A DNA stretch of 64,000 bases. It comes from Dendrolimus kikuchii (lineage: Eukaryota; Arthropoda; Insecta; Lepidoptera; Lasiocampidae). The stretch covers positions 2,115,501 through 2,179,500 of the forward strand of contig CM034392.1 of the NCBI GenBank assembly GCA_019925095.2. Reading direction: 5' to 3'. Numbering within the stretch: the stretch's first letter is position 1; every line of letters begins with the position of its first letter. Under the pieces are notes generated by a model. It was not told the origin of the DNA, made no database searches, and saw only the letters and a list, made by a program, of their open reading frames with translations. A program made the position numbers and the translations under genes. Shown one piece after another: positions 41,579 through 52,591 of the stretch.

Positions 41579-42432
41579 CTGCTGAACTAAAAAACTTTAG
41601 ATATGGTTTAAGTAGTCGAAGGGCCAATTTTTCAATTACCGGATAATAGTTATTCTACAGGAATAAAACAGAACAAAATTCAAAATTACAGTTGCTCGAA
41701 TAAATCAGTTAAATTGTTTCACTTTTGAATTTACTCAGGTTATAATTTATTGGACTGATAACTTTTGTCTGATGATTGAAACATCGGCCTTTAGACATTT
41801 AAACAACATTGTGAGCGATGGAATTATATTTCCTAATTATTGTGGTAAAATTAGGGATGGGTGCGAAAGCACGCATTTATAGAGCACGGTGTGAGGTTTG
41901 TTGCGCGCGAGACATACTGCGGCCATTTTGTTTCGCCTTTTTTTCTCTTTGAATTCCGATTTGCGCGCTATCACCCACTGTCACATCTTAAATAACACAT
42001 TCAATCAAAAAATCAGCTCAAACTGACACCCACAATAATTAGTAATTCATTGAAAAAATCCTGTTCATAATGTACGGTTTTTTTAATAAACAGTGTATAT
42101 GTCACCGTAAAATTGTAAATGTCTACAATGAATTGTGTTATACACATTGTGTATAACACAACACAGTAAACATTTAAAGTGTCATTTCCAAGATATCATT
42201 TTAGCACCAAACAACGATAAAAATCCAGATGGGCACATTTAGTTTAGGATAACGAGAAACTACCAATATAACAGCAATAACGCATGAAACAAATTATAAT
42301 TGTCGATGAATCAGCATTGAGCCAATTTTAGTTACGACTATCTATCGACGATGTGTAAAAGATTGAAAGAAATAAGGGTGAGTACAGACTGCGCCACTGA
42401 ATAATTCAATTTAAGTTTATGATACTTCATTT
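41579..42432. other. AT-rich spacer with one perfect palindrome
   Basis: No frame. The palindrome at 42133-42161 is the only structure noticed. Confidence 0.35.
42133..42161. repeat. Perfect 14-bp inverted repeat, 1-bp spacer
   Basis: ttgtgttatacaca, T, then its exact complement. Weaker pairing (taaatgt/acattta) continues outward. Confidence 0.85.
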
Positions 42433-42905
42433 TCAAGTGAAACTTCAATATAGACGGGGGGCATTAGGATTTTTTCTGTCACGAAAAAGCGTTACGGCCG
42501 TGGTGTAAGGCGGAATAATTTTGAGTAGACGTCGTGAGAGGCGACATAATGTTAGAGTAGACTATCGATGTTTTTATTGGTTCCGGATCGAATTCAATTT
42601 TTTTGTTTGATAAAATAAAATATGTTTAAATAAAACGCATTCATTAAAATGTACCTAACCTAACCAAATCATAATTTGCAGTAAACCTGCGAAAAATCGA
42701 AATGTGTGCTGGCACACATAGTAGAAGTGAAACTTCAACGGACAAGTGGAAAAACGAATCGCAACAAAATTTTAAATTGAAGTTTTACGGCAGGTTTTCA
42801 AATTGGACAAGTGCATTAACAATCAGGCCGTAAAACTTCAAGTTAAAATTTTGTTGCGATTCGTTTTTCCACTTGTCAGTTGCGATTTGTTTTTCCACTT
42901 GTCCG
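42433..42905 (+). mobile_element. MITE-M, copy 3
   Basis: 'caagtgaaacttcaatataga' to a foldback half whose arms (42728-42792, 42822-42880) are near-perfect complements. The last 'ttcgtttttccacttgtc' unit is repeated twice more to 42920. Confidence 0.7.
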
Positions 42906-42920
42906 ATGCGATTTGTTTTT

Positions 42921-43533
42921 TTATATTGAATAGGTTCGCGTTTGACTGACATTGCGCCTAATGTCAGGTGGAAATGCAGTCTAAGCTCACCTAGATTGTA
43001 TTTTTCAGGAAAAACAGACCACGGTAAAGTGGTCCAGTCTTCAGCGGTGCGTATGATAAAAGTGGAAGCATAGCGTTTTGTACGCTATGTTCGTATTTCG
43101 AATTTGATTTGAATTTAACTTCTATCTGTTGACAAATTCTATTAAAAGTTTATTAAATTAAATACAAGACCGTCTTAGCACTTTACACATCAGCGGAGAA
43201 GGGTAGGGGCGAACACAGCGCCACGGATAAATAAAGTAACATATATATTTATCTATAAAAACAAGCTAGGATATTAAATTCTAATACAACAAACATGCCA
43301 ATCATGATGATCGCGGCTGATATTTTAGGTAATTATATTAGTTCTTACTGTTAAAAATAGTAGTAGTCTAAAGATATATCCAATCCCGGGTCATGTTGGA
43401 AATATTTAGAAGTTTTATTATATAAAAAATTATTATTATTATTTTTTGTTAAAATTAAAGCTAAACATACTTACAAACCTTAAAAATAAATAAATTAAAC
43501 TATACTATAAATAAAGCTATATCTATAAAATAA
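42921..43533. other. Unassigned spacer
   Basis: 42938-43000 ('cattgcgcctaatgtcagg') looks like a SINE/LINE end. 43060-43090 has 'agcgttttgtacgct' inverted pairing. The rest is AT-rich and precedes the RT fragment tail. Confidence 0.3.
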
Positions 43534-43799
43534 TATAAATCAATAAATAAAAAATTGACTCCAAATCACTGTCGGCGGGGAGCGTGCCCAAAATGCTGGC
43601 CGCATTTCCGCGTTGGATGGCAACGCTAATTCGTTGCCCTAGGTGCAAGCCAGCCTTTTGGTCACGCGAGACCTCAATTAGACGCGTTGAGAGGTCTCGA
43701 TAGAGGTGATGAGCTCCAGGCCCCCACGGCCCCAGGGTCTCGACCCCGAAAGCCACAAATACGTACCCACTACCAATAGACACCTATTTGCGACATTTA
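43534..43799 (-). pseudogene. Reverse transcriptase element, C-terminal fragment
   Basis: Minus frame: RK, stop, VSIGSGYVFVAFGVETLGPW, then LSTRLIEVSRDQKAG and RISVAIQRGNAASILGTLP. Same family as 3-1532, about 75 percent identical by eye; one stop replaces the KY pair. The upstream part is cut at 43800 by the R copy. Confidence 0.75.
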
Positions 43800-44109
43800 T
43801 ATCCGTGCAGGAACGGAGAAAGAATACAATTTCCTGCGGCCAGGCGGCCTGTCGTAAGAGGCGACAAAACAACCCACAGCCAGGTGGTAAGGCATTTGCC
43901 CGACTGGATGGCTACTACCCCTAGTCTAAAGTATGTCGCCATAACAACCTTGAGTTGTGTTCCGGCATTAGTGACCAGGTTCCAGACTCCCTTAAGAGAG
44001 CAGCAGCGCATTTGTAGCACCTTTGGTGTTGCATATGTCCATAGGCGATGGTAACCGCTTTCCATTAAGTGGGCCGTTTGCCTGTCTGCTGAACTCCTGC
44101 AATAAAAAA
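43800..44109 (+). mobile_element. R, full-length copy
   Basis: atccgtgcagg to 'tcctgcaataaaaaaa'. Interrupts the RT fragment. Confidence 0.85.
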
Positions 44110-44376
44110 AATTAGAAGAAGTTAATTTTCTAGTTAATGGGAAATGAAATTTTCTCACAGAGGCCTCTGCAGCTTCCACTTTGTCAACTATGAACCTCAT
44201 ATTCAAGGAAACGATATACATTATCGATTAAGTAAATATCTACTCAATCAACAACGTACTTAACTGAATAATTTATATTCAAACTATAACTCACCAGTTT
44301 CGCAAGGTAATCGTTAAATCAGACTAAAGGCCGTGAATAGAACAAACAAATACACATATATTTTTTTTAATAATAA

Positions 44377-44525
44377 TGTTACGAGCTACAGGACTCGAAT
44401 TAAAATGCCGCTGGAATTCTTATAGAATTTATTATAACTATACAAACACGTAGAAAACGGTTACAAATATAACTGAACGCAACCAGTACAAACTGCACAA
44501 TTCAATAACGCGCAAAGTCATCAAT
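44377..44525 (-). mobile_element. LTR-A, truncated
   Basis: TGTTACGAGCTACAGGACTC to 'aacgcgcaaagtca', the 3' third of the LTR in its own orientation. Confidence 0.7.
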
Positions 44526-45552
44526 TAGTTTGCTTATTTAATTGTGTATGTGTGTGTTGTTAAGTGAATCGTGTGTTTACTGCCTAATCAGTGGTGTTCT
44601 TCTGTTTCATTATAAATTAATTAAAATATTCCCACGTTAGATATTATATGCAGTAATCGCAAAACATGACCGAGTTTTGTCTCTCTACCATAACACCAGT
44701 CGTGTCACCAAATTAAACCGAAACCAGTATGTGGAAGGTCCATTAATAAACTTCAACAAAAACGTCGCTCCATACATCTCAGTCGCCTCGTCTCCGCCGA
44801 GCCTAAGAGATGAATCCGTCAAGCGTGACACCCCGCTCCCCCACTTTATGGGAAATTTTATGGCGATAATAAATAGGATTTAATTTAAAATTTTAACGCC
44901 CCACTCGTTTATTATGGCTGCGTGCTATCGGGGCAGGTGATAGATTTAATATTGGCTGGGCATATATCACTTATCAAATTTACTTTGTGATAGGTATCTA
45001 TAGTGTTTTCTAGATAGTTTTTTGAAAATGGAACTTTTAACTGAAACGTTTCTTAAAAGAAGTTTTTCAAATCTTATACTTGACCGAATATGAATGGCTA
45101 CTCAGCCGGAACAAACCCTGACTCTTTGTACACCTGATGCCGCCTCTCAAATCCTAGCGAAACAAGCATAAAGAAATTTGAACTCTTACAGTCACTGGAG
45201 CTGTGTTAGGAGGTATGCAAGATATTGGCCGGATTAGCTTTCTTGGTCCTTCGAGCCGGATTAGCTTTCTTGCGTTGCACAAACACTACACTGGTTTGCG
45301 GGAGACGATGGCATTTTAAGAAACGGTTTTGAGGCAGAATTCAGCGGTTTTTCAACGTTTTGTTACTGATAATTGATGAGCGTGGCATCGTTATGATCGT
45401 TAGGCAGCCAATGAACAATTTTGCTTGGCCAATGAGACGCATGATAAGCGCAGCGCCCTCTACTGGTGACCGGCCGAATAAGGGTGTGAATGAGGAAATG
45501 TTGCCAGGAAAGGATGCTTTCTAGGACTGTGACGGCATGTCGTAATAATACT
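44526..45552. other. Unassigned, single-copy-like
   Basis: No repeat shared with the window. A frame at 44677-44883 lacks an ATG start. An 18-bp direct repeat gccggattagctttcttg occurs at 45228-45245 and 45255-45272. Confidence 0.35.
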
Positions 45553-45793
45553 TCTTATACTAATATATAAAGCTGAACAGTTTGTTTGTTTAAACGCGCT
45601 AATCTCAGGAACTACTGGTCTGATTTCAAAAATTCTTTCAGTATTGGATAGCCCATTTATCGAGGAAGACTATAGGTTATATAGCATTACGCTAAGACAA
45701 ATAGGAGCGCAGCAGCAATGAAAAATGTTTCAAAATCGGGGGGGCTTTGAAAACAAATTCCACGCGGACGGCGTCGCGGGCACAGCTAGTATC
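45553..45793 (+). mobile_element. Lep1-like Helitron, complete
   Basis: 5' 'tatactaatatataaagctg', 'cgcgctaatctcaggaac', 3' hairpin region 'cgcggacggcgtcgcggg' and terminal ctagt. About 240 bp; non-autonomous. Confidence 0.7.
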
Positions 45794-46071
45794 TAATATA
45801 GAATCAATTGCTGTTCGTTAGTCTCGCTAAAACTCGAAAACGGCTGGACTCATTTGGCTAATTTTGGTTTTGAATTTGTGGAAGTCCACGGAAGGTTTAA
45901 AAGGTGAGTAAATATGAAAAAAATGCTTGGAATATAGTAAAAACAACAATTTCGCTTTCCCTTAGACACTATTCCTACCTGTCAAACATTTGATGTTCGT
46001 CCTGTCGTTCAGAAATCAACGTTTCTTATTTATTGGTTCTGAGGCGGTACGAAGTTTGCCGGGTCAGCTAG

Positions 46072-46620
46072 TATCTATATATTAATACGTGAAGCAAAAG
46101 CTCAGCAAAAACTTTGTACCTGTTTTTACGAAAATTGCGCGGACGGAGAAGTATGAAATTTCGCACACTTATAGTTTATATAGAGAAGAAGTGCAGAATG
46201 TTAATTTTTTTTTAAATTATGCATAAAAAATACATTAAATCAATAACAAAAAGCGGTCTAGAACTAGATTTTATACTTTAATTTTAGTTTGTATATATAG
46301 TTTATTTTTAGTTTAATTTATTGTATAGTTTAATTTATTTATAATTTAGTTTATTTATAATTAGATACATACAAAAGTTGTTACAATGATAAGTTGATGT
46401 CATCTATACATTCTACCATTTTCATGGTGTGCAATCAATAATTATAATTACATAATTGTTTACTAAATTAATGAAAATAAAAAAAACATTACACATACTA
46501 CCATGTATTTGACACGCACACGCATATATACTCTTTTGTTTATTGTTAAAGTCAATTTAACAGTGTAGCCTTGGCGAAATCTGTGATTATAGTAGTATAG
46601 TCTTTGACAACAGAACCTTA
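46072..46620 (+). repeat. Repeat Q, copy 2, interrupted
   Basis: Left part to 'aaatcaataacaaaaa' (46257), right part from about 46475 'aaaaaaaacattacacatac' to 'ctttgacaacagaa'. The insertion carries the RT-element tail. Confidence 0.7.
46258..46372 (+). mobile_element. 3' tail of the reverse transcriptase element
   Basis: 'gcggtctagaactag' to 'gtttaatttatttataat' equals 1504-1590 almost base for base, including the last codons (LELDFIL-type) and stop. A strongly 5'-truncated insertion into repeat Q; the insert continues to about 46475. Confidence 0.75.
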
Positions 46621-46956
46621 ATGATGTTGAAATTTATAATTTAAATTAATTATTATGGTCGAATTTCAGCACTAGTATAAATAAATTCAAAATAAAAACG
46701 GCACTTGTTTCACTTCACTCATCAGATGAAGGCGTGCTCCTCATCCCTCTTCATCCTTCAAAATCAACTGACATTTCGTATTTCAAGTGAACTGATATTC
46801 TAGGCGTGATAATTAACAGGTTAGATGAACCCATACCCGATATTACTTTAGAGAATTTTTACAATTATATCTTCAATATTTAGTATATGCAGCAAACTGC
46901 GACATATATATATATGTCGCTAGTAGTACCTAGTGTATATATATATATATATACTA
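46621..46956. other. AT-rich spacer with (TA)n
   Basis: TA/TG-rich runs at 46898-46955. Nothing else noticed. Confidence 0.4.
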
Positions 46957-47185
46957 GCTGTACCCGGCAGACGTAGTCTTGCCCTTAAAAAATAACAATC
47001 TAGAAATCGATTGCAGCGCCATCAACCGGGACCAATTGTTATCTAAGCCATTCTCGAATCTATTTGAAAAACACAAAAAAAACATCAAAATAGGTCCCAC
47101 CGTTAAAGAGGTGTTCAGCGGCGCCACCTACCGGGTCCAATCGTGAATCTGAAGCATCCCAGGATCCACTGGAACACACACAATT
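46957..47185 (-). mobile_element. Helitron-like relic
   Basis: tactagctgtacccggcag start (ctag end on the minus strand), two 'gcgccaccta/gcgccatcaa' blocks. Confidence 0.55.
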
Positions 47186-47196
47186 TTTTTTTTTTT

Positions 47197-47450
47197 TTAA
47201 TATTATGAACAACTCTACAAACTCGAGTTCCGTACCCTTTTTTACAACTTAATTTCTAGATTAAATTTTTTGAATTTAACACGTTTATGTTAGTTATTTT
47301 GGTTCTTGTGTGTGACATTAATTTATTCTAGTTTTAATACTAAACTTATACTAATGTAGAGTGTATCTGTTACATGCTGGTGTTGTGAGGAAGTGCGTGT
47401 GTAATGTGGGCCTTATATATACTTATATATATTGCCCTATCTAGTGCCAT
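47197..47450 (+). repeat. Dispersed repeat S, copy 2
   Basis: See 39757-40065. Confidence 0.6.
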
Positions 47451-47881
47451 GTGTGTTGTTTTTTTCTTTTCTGTGCCTGGGTTATTAATTTTTAGGCTCT
47501 TTGTGTGTCTTGGTTTGTTTGTGAAGTGTGCGTGTAATGCAATGCGGTGGTAGTGCGCGTTGGTTTCAGTATGTGTGTAAGTTTTGTTGTTAGTTACAAC
47601 TAACAACTAACACAAAAATAATTTATCTAAATGAGAAAAATGAAAATGAGTTTCAATGCAGTCACCATTGCCGAAGTCGGCCGGGAAAGATCATAACAAA
47701 TGAATGGCGAGACTGATGTTGTGACTGATGTTTTTTTATTGATAATTTTTTATATTGATGAATATCATATTTTAATACTTATTATCCTATTCCAGACAAA
47801 GACAATACCAAAAATCGTAAAAATTATTCCAGCCGTTCTTGTGTTATAAATGGTGTAACTAACACGACTTTGTTTTATAAT
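47451..47881. other. Spacer plus HEL end
   Basis: 47800-47880 ('cagccgttcttgtgttata') is the 5' part of a HEL relic on the minus strand. The rest is unassigned. Confidence 0.35.
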
Positions 47882-48425
47882 ATACTAGCTGTCCCGGTAG
47901 ACGTTGTTCTGCCCTGAAGAAATACAATTTAGAACCCGATTCCAGCGCCACCTACCGGGTCCAAATGCAAGCTATCCTATCTTTCAAGTCGGATCAAACT
48001 GCACACGGTGTGCAAATTTGATTAAAATCAGTCAATTAGTTTAGGAGGTCCATCGCGGACAAACAACGTCACACGTAATTTATATATATTAAGACTAGTG
48101 GCCCCGGCAGACGTTGTCCTGCTCTGAAAAAATAAAAATCTAGGACCCGATTCTACCACCTACCGGTTCCAATTGTGGATTTAAATCATTCGGAGACCCA
48201 CCCACTCAAACACACAAAAACAAAAACACCAAAATCGGTCCAGGTGATTAGGAGGACTCTAGAAACCGATCTCAGCGCCACCTACCAGTTCCAACGGGAT
48301 AAAAAGTATCCTATATCCGTCTCCTGGTTCTAAGCTACCTCCCCATCAATTTTCAGCCAAATCGGTACAGCCGTTCTTGAGTTATAAATAGTGTAACTAA
48401 CACGACTTTCTTTTATATATATTGA
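47882..48425 (-). mobile_element. Two Helitron-like relics in tandem
   Basis: actagctgtcccggtagac (47885-48095) and actagtggccccggcagac (48097-48425), both with the ctag end to the left. Such end-to-end HEL stacking is common for Helitrons. Confidence 0.6.
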
Positions 48426-48724
48426 TATAGATATAAGGGATCAGACGGTGTATGATTTAAAATTATGTAGCGGGTATTTCATAGATTTATTTTAGGGCCT
48501 GTGTAATCTAAGTAAGGACTTATAATCGTTTCTTAAATTTAAAGAAACTGCTCAGCAACCGTTTAATTAGTGAAAATCTTACCCATAAACTCCTCTTTAG
48601 TCGAATATTTTGGTTACAATCTACGTTAATCATTCAAATTTCGTTTATCTGTGCTCCTCTTAGGTAAACAACAGGTAATACACGTTTGTAAGTGAAAAAA
48701 AAAGATATTCATTTTTTATTTATA

Positions 48725-48801
48725 ATAATCGGCAGACAAACATACACATTGTATATCCCCAAATTAAGCAAGTTACGCTTGTGTTATGGGTAATATACAA
48801 T
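48725..48801 (-). mobile_element. SINE-A, 3' fragment
   Basis: 'ataatcggcagacaaacata' to 'gttatgggtaatatacaa'. Confidence 0.75.
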
Positions 48802-48962
48802 TATAATTATTTTTTTTTTTTTTTCTTTGATATTTTCATCACTTTCTTCATTAATAAATGCACTTTGTTTATTCATATTTAAAACACTTTATACACAAAT
48901 TATACGTGTACAGCTATTCACCAGCAATTGCTATTCACTGTTGTACATAGGTACACCTATGT

Positions 48963-48969
<7 letters not shown>

Positions 48970-49021
<52 letters not shown>
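48970..49021. repeat. (TA)n microsatellite
   Basis: About 25 TA units. Confidence 0.95.
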
Positions 49022-49022
<1 letters not shown>

Positions 49023-49099
49023 CTACATGTATACTTACGGGGCGCACATGCGGTGAGTGTGGCTTTTTTTATATATATATATAGAAACATATAAATAAA

Positions 49100-49292
49100 T
49101 AAATCGGCAGACAAACACACACACTGTATATCCCCAAATTAAGCAAGTTACGCTTGTGTTATGGGTAATATACAACGGACTACTCTGGGGCCGATCCCAG
49201 ACACCCAGACCATAGTAAATAACGGAGAAAATACGTTTCCGAATTTTACTACGCCGGCAAAGGCTTAGCCCGCTCAACCACAGAGGCCGTCT
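49100..49292 (-). mobile_element. SINE-A lacking box B
   Basis: Both ends are present, (ATAA)n tail to 'cagaggccgtct', but 'gaattttactacgccggc' joins the body directly to the region next to box A. The 50 or so bases with box B (GGTTCGATTCC) are deleted. Confidence 0.75.
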
Positions 49293-49419
49293 AGGGTTTT
49301 ATTCATTGATTAGGGTCTAATTCTGATTCTCTTACTTAAGAGATGGCTAATCATTTCTTAACGAGATTATTATAAGTAAGGCCGTGAGTGTTCTAAGCAT
49401 GGCCCGAACAATTTAGTTG

Positions 49420-49572
49420 CCTGGAACGCAGAGGTAAAATATTCAATTCTCTGGTATAGTACATTTTGAAAACGAGCTTTCAATTATTTACTGTAATATG
49501 AACGTCTGAGGTCGACGCCCGAGTAATCCGTTGTATATTTTCTTGGGAATATATAAAATGTTTGTCTGACGC
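49420..49572 (+). mobile_element. SINE-A, old fragment
   Basis: 'ctggaacgcagaggt', 'attcaattctctggtatag' (decayed box B), 'aatccgttgtatattt', 'gtttgtctg'. Confidence 0.55.
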
Positions 49573-49636
49573 ATTTTTATATTGCACGAGTTCAGCAGAC
49601 AGCCAGACGGCCCACCTGATGGAAAGCGGTTACATC
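49573..49636 (-). mobile_element. R, tail-end fragment
   Basis: 'attgcacgagttcagcagac' to 'ggaaagcggttacatc'. Confidence 0.7.
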
Positions 49637-49644
49637 ACCTACTC

Positions 49645-50315
49645 TCACTTCTGCACAATATCCTTTTCAATCCTTGCACTCTCCCATATTTAACGGAAAT
49701 TTTTGGTTCCCTCTATTAATGTGCTAACTCTGCTCTAACTTCTGCTAATGATACCTAACTCACTTCGTCGTTCGTAGGAAATTCTTTTGCCGTACAGGCT
49801 GTTCGCCTGTGGAACTCCCTCCCCTTGAAAATCAGACCAGCTACCTCCATTTCTACATTCAAACACTTGATCACTGGCCATTATTTGAATGAATGAATGA
49901 ATGAAAACACTTTATTGTTCACCAAAAATTAAAACTACATTCTTAAAACTAAGTGCAATAAATGTTGAACAAAGGGCGGCCTTATCGCTTAAAGCGATCT
50001 CTTCCAGGCAACCCCCATTATTTGTCCATTAAATAAAATTTGTTGCTGTAAATGTATTTGTATGTATTAAATTATAATCTATTTAATTATGTATATCTGT
50101 ATGAGTTTACGATTGAATTAGTTTTAATTTAGTTAAACCACCAAATATTATTGAATTTTTCTTGTAATGTCTCTCTCCTTGGACATCGGGTTGCCTGGAA
50201 GAGATCGCTATAAGCGATAAGGCCGCCCATTGTTCTAATGCAAATATTTATATTAAATGTCTAAGTTTAAGTTATGGTGAACAATAAAGAGTTTTTATTC
50301 ATTCATTCATTTATT
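49645..50315 (+). pseudogene. CR1-like LINE 3' end, split by its own kind
   Basis: 49645-49877 translates in pieces like the frame at 8225-8488 ('gtggaactccctcccct' encodes WNSLP). 50025-50312 is the 3' UTR ('gttgcctggaagagatcgc', 'ggtgaacaataaagag') with tail (ATTC)n. Interrupted by 49888-50014. Confidence 0.65.
49888..50014 (-). mobile_element. CR1-like 3' UTR insertion
   Basis: 127 bp, opposite orientation to its host, flanked by an exact 10-bp duplication ccattatttg (49878-49887, 50015-50024). Confidence 0.85.
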
Positions 50316-50317
50316 CA

Positions 50318-50372
50318 CCTATGGACATTTGTAACATCAAAGGTGCTGCCAATGTGTTGCTGCTCTCTAAAG
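50318..50372 (-). mobile_element. R, internal fragment
   Basis: 'cctatggacatttgtaac' to 'gttgctgctctcta'. Confidence 0.6.
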
Positions 50373-50395
50373 TTTATTGTGGTACAAACAGCACA

Positions 50396-50940
50396 TTTCA
50401 TAATAAAACTACGTTTTAACGGTTTTAAGGGCGGTAATTTTATTGGATTTTGGTTTTTCCGACGTTTCGGCCACTTTTTAGTGGCCGTGATCACGGAAAA
50501 CAAAGATGTCAAGTGTCAACGAGTATTGTTAAAGTTTTATTTAGCCTACCGCCAACTTGTTCATTTTAATTTTGTTTATGGTTATTATTTACTCTATGGG
50601 AGCCTAATCTAATTTACTACCGCTTCGCAACATGTTATGGCTCGAAGAGAAGAAGCGGCGCAAGAAACTCTTCAGCAAACATGCCTAGCTCTAATAATTT
50701 TAGATAATATTAAAATGGGTAGAAGGAAAAATAAAAGTAATTATCAGTAAAGTTGGTTTGTGTTCTGTTGTACGCAGAAATAGCTCACAGGGTCTTGAGG
50801 TCTGGCAGCTGGTTTTTGCTGGGTTTGGATCTTAATAGTTTTGATGATTGGATCCCAAACAGTCGAAACGTCGGAAAAACCAAAATCAAATAAAATTACC
50901 GCGCTTAAAACCGTTAAAACGTAGTTTTGTTATGTCGTTT
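50396..50940 (-). mobile_element. Element P, complete copy
   Basis: Inverted ends 50399-50500 and 50866-50935; interior matches 11284-11649 in reverse ('gcggcgcaagaaactcttc', 'gtctggcagctgg'). Confidence 0.65.
50457..50498 (-). other. Hammerhead-ribozyme-like motif in P
   Basis: Minus strand: ttcc, gtgatca, C, perfect stem ggccact/aaaa/agtggcc, GAAAC, GTC, ggaa. The best-paired of the copies. The opposite end (50838-50878, plus) reads ttgatga ... GAAAC GTC ggaa, one base from the canonical ctgatga. Confidence 0.4.
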
Positions 50941-51044
50941 TAGTTTTAATTTTGTCGAGTGATTTATTCAAGTCCACCGACTGCCTGATTCACAACTGGG
51001 TACCTTTCTACTAATATATAAGTATAATACATATATATTATGAG

Positions 51045-51313
51045 CCATAAGCGTAGGTAGAGATCATAGATCTCCACTTGTTGCGATGTTGACATATGTC
51101 CTTTGCTTTATCTACTTTTGTTGTTAATCTCTTCATCCATACACGTTTATTATAGGTGCTTTTTACCTGATTCTTCAAAACATCTACGATTTGATGGTGG
51201 TGAGGATGTTGCTTTCTATTGGCACCAACTCTGCTATTCACACTGTTGTTATACACTCGTTTTGTCAGTCCCGTTTCATCCATTGTCTCTACATGTCCAA
51301 ACAAACTTAACAT
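51045..51313 (-). pseudogene. Diverged RTE-like LINE C-terminus
   Basis: Minus frame MLSLFGHVETMDETGLTKRV, then HHHQIVDVLKNQV and RVWMKRLTTKVDKAKDICQH. Parallel in order to RTE-1 (GMLRWFGHVERM, MTKQIYN, DQIDRVL, VCMTRVMNVKEAS), so a distant relative. Stop at 51040; the upstream part continues weakly to about 51390. Confidence 0.65.
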
Positions 51314-51399
51314 TCCTCTTTCAAGTCATGTTAATCTTCTTCCAATTCACAACGTTTTCTTATCATGCTGTTATATATACATAGCTTTGATTTTAATGA

Positions 51400-51911
51400 T
51401 ATGTCAACTGCGACTGTAAAGTTGTGCGCGGAAGGTTTGCCGATGATAATTAACCCTTCACACTTCCTACAACCTCGACTCAAACTCATCTAGTTCTTAG
51501 GACTACTTAGACAAGCCCCGATCCCAGTCGTAGGAAGCGGGAGGGGTGATCATCATATGTAGATATTAGAGGACATGTGACAAAAAAGCTACATCACGTG
51601 TAACGCTTGGAGGTACCAAAAAACAAAAGGACCCTATTTTATCACGTCGACTTCATGTTGCAGCGTGTCCTCGCATCCCGCGTGACCCCGACCCGTGACC
51701 TCAGAGGTCAAACCGTGACCTTTCCTAGACAAATGTTAAAAGGTTACAGATGAACGGCAGATACTGTATACGACAATGCCTTTAAATCATGCCATTTTGC
51801 GAATGGTGTCATATTAGTCATTGTGAACTGTTTTGTGTTTGGTTAAATTTATTTCCAACTTTGCTATAAAAATCCATGAAGCTCCTACAGTATAATGTAT
51901 ACATTTATAAG
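51400..51911. other. Unassigned spacer
   Basis: 51640-51730 carries 'cgtgaccccgacccgtgacc' repeated loosely. No frame of note. Confidence 0.35.
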
Positions 51912-52134
51912 TCACTAGCTGCGCCCACTGTTTCACCCTCGTGGTGATGAAAAATCGTTATAATTTGGATAATAATCACTATATCATTATACATTGTAAA
52001 CTATGTGTTATCCTGATGTATAAGCTATATTATTGTAAAGTTTCATCAAAATCGATAAAGTGGTTTTTGAGTGAAAGAGTAACAAACATACATCCATACA
52101 TTCTTACAAACTTTCGCGTTTATGATATTTATAT
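51912..52134 (-). mobile_element. Helitron-like relic, target of an LTR
   Basis: cactagctgcgcccactg to 'ctttcgcgtttatgatatt'. LTR-A inserted at its 5' end; 'atattatatatag' continues after the LTR. Confidence 0.55.
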
Positions 52135-52587
52135 TGTTACGAGTTGCAGGACTCGAATTAAAATGCCGTTGGAATTACTATAGATTTTATTAGAACTATA
52201 CAAATACGTATAACAGAGGAACAAATATAACTGTACACAACCAGTGCAAACGCAATGCACGATTCAATAACACGTGCAAAGTCCGTCACTATATAGATTA
52301 TCGAATATACACACATCTTGCCACGCTTGTGGTTATCGCTTGACTGCCTCACCCCTCCGTTGGGGCATTGCTTTATACTGTAAAAATACAATATGTCTCG
52401 ACATAATACTCGACCGCGTGGACTGAACTTCCAAGAATTACACCTGGCTAATGACTGTCATAAAGATTATAATACACAATGGGCTGTTTGCCTAATTACA
52501 AATTTTAAACACAAAGTAAACAAAAGAAGCCCAAATGCAGAAGAGTAATAAACAGCAGGTGTGAATTGGTCTTTGTCGGTCGTAACA
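52135..52587 (-). mobile_element. Solo LTR, family LTR-A, best copy
   Basis: TGTTACGAGTT to GGTCGTAACA, 453 bp, exact 4-bp duplication ATAT (52131-52134, 52588-52591). On the minus strand: TATA-like 'gtataaagcaatg' (complement near 52370) and polyadenylation signal 'ctaataaaat' (complement near 52187). Confidence 0.85.
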
Positions 52588-52591
52588 ATAT

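Larger units (their letters stand above)
48511..49392 (+). repeat. Repeat N, copy 1, split by SINE-A material
   Basis: Left part 48511-48713 ('ggacttataatcgtttctt' to 'agatattcatt'), right part 49300-49392 ('tattcattgattagggtc' to 'attataagtaaggccgt'). Both ends read (a)taatcgtttctta / taagaaacgatta-like, so N probably has inverted ends. An 8-bp duplication tattcatt (48706-48713, 49300-49307) bounds the insert. Confidence 0.65.

Noticed and set aside
44107..44221. Continuation of the RT fragment beyond the R copy (minus frame with VDKVEAAEAS)
   Set aside because: It is in a suitable place and orientation, but the residues do not match the expected conserved segment well enough to claim it.
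44677..44883. Coding exon at 44.7 kb
   Set aside because: The frame has no ATG at its start, no clear splice sites of matching phase, and no recognised protein.
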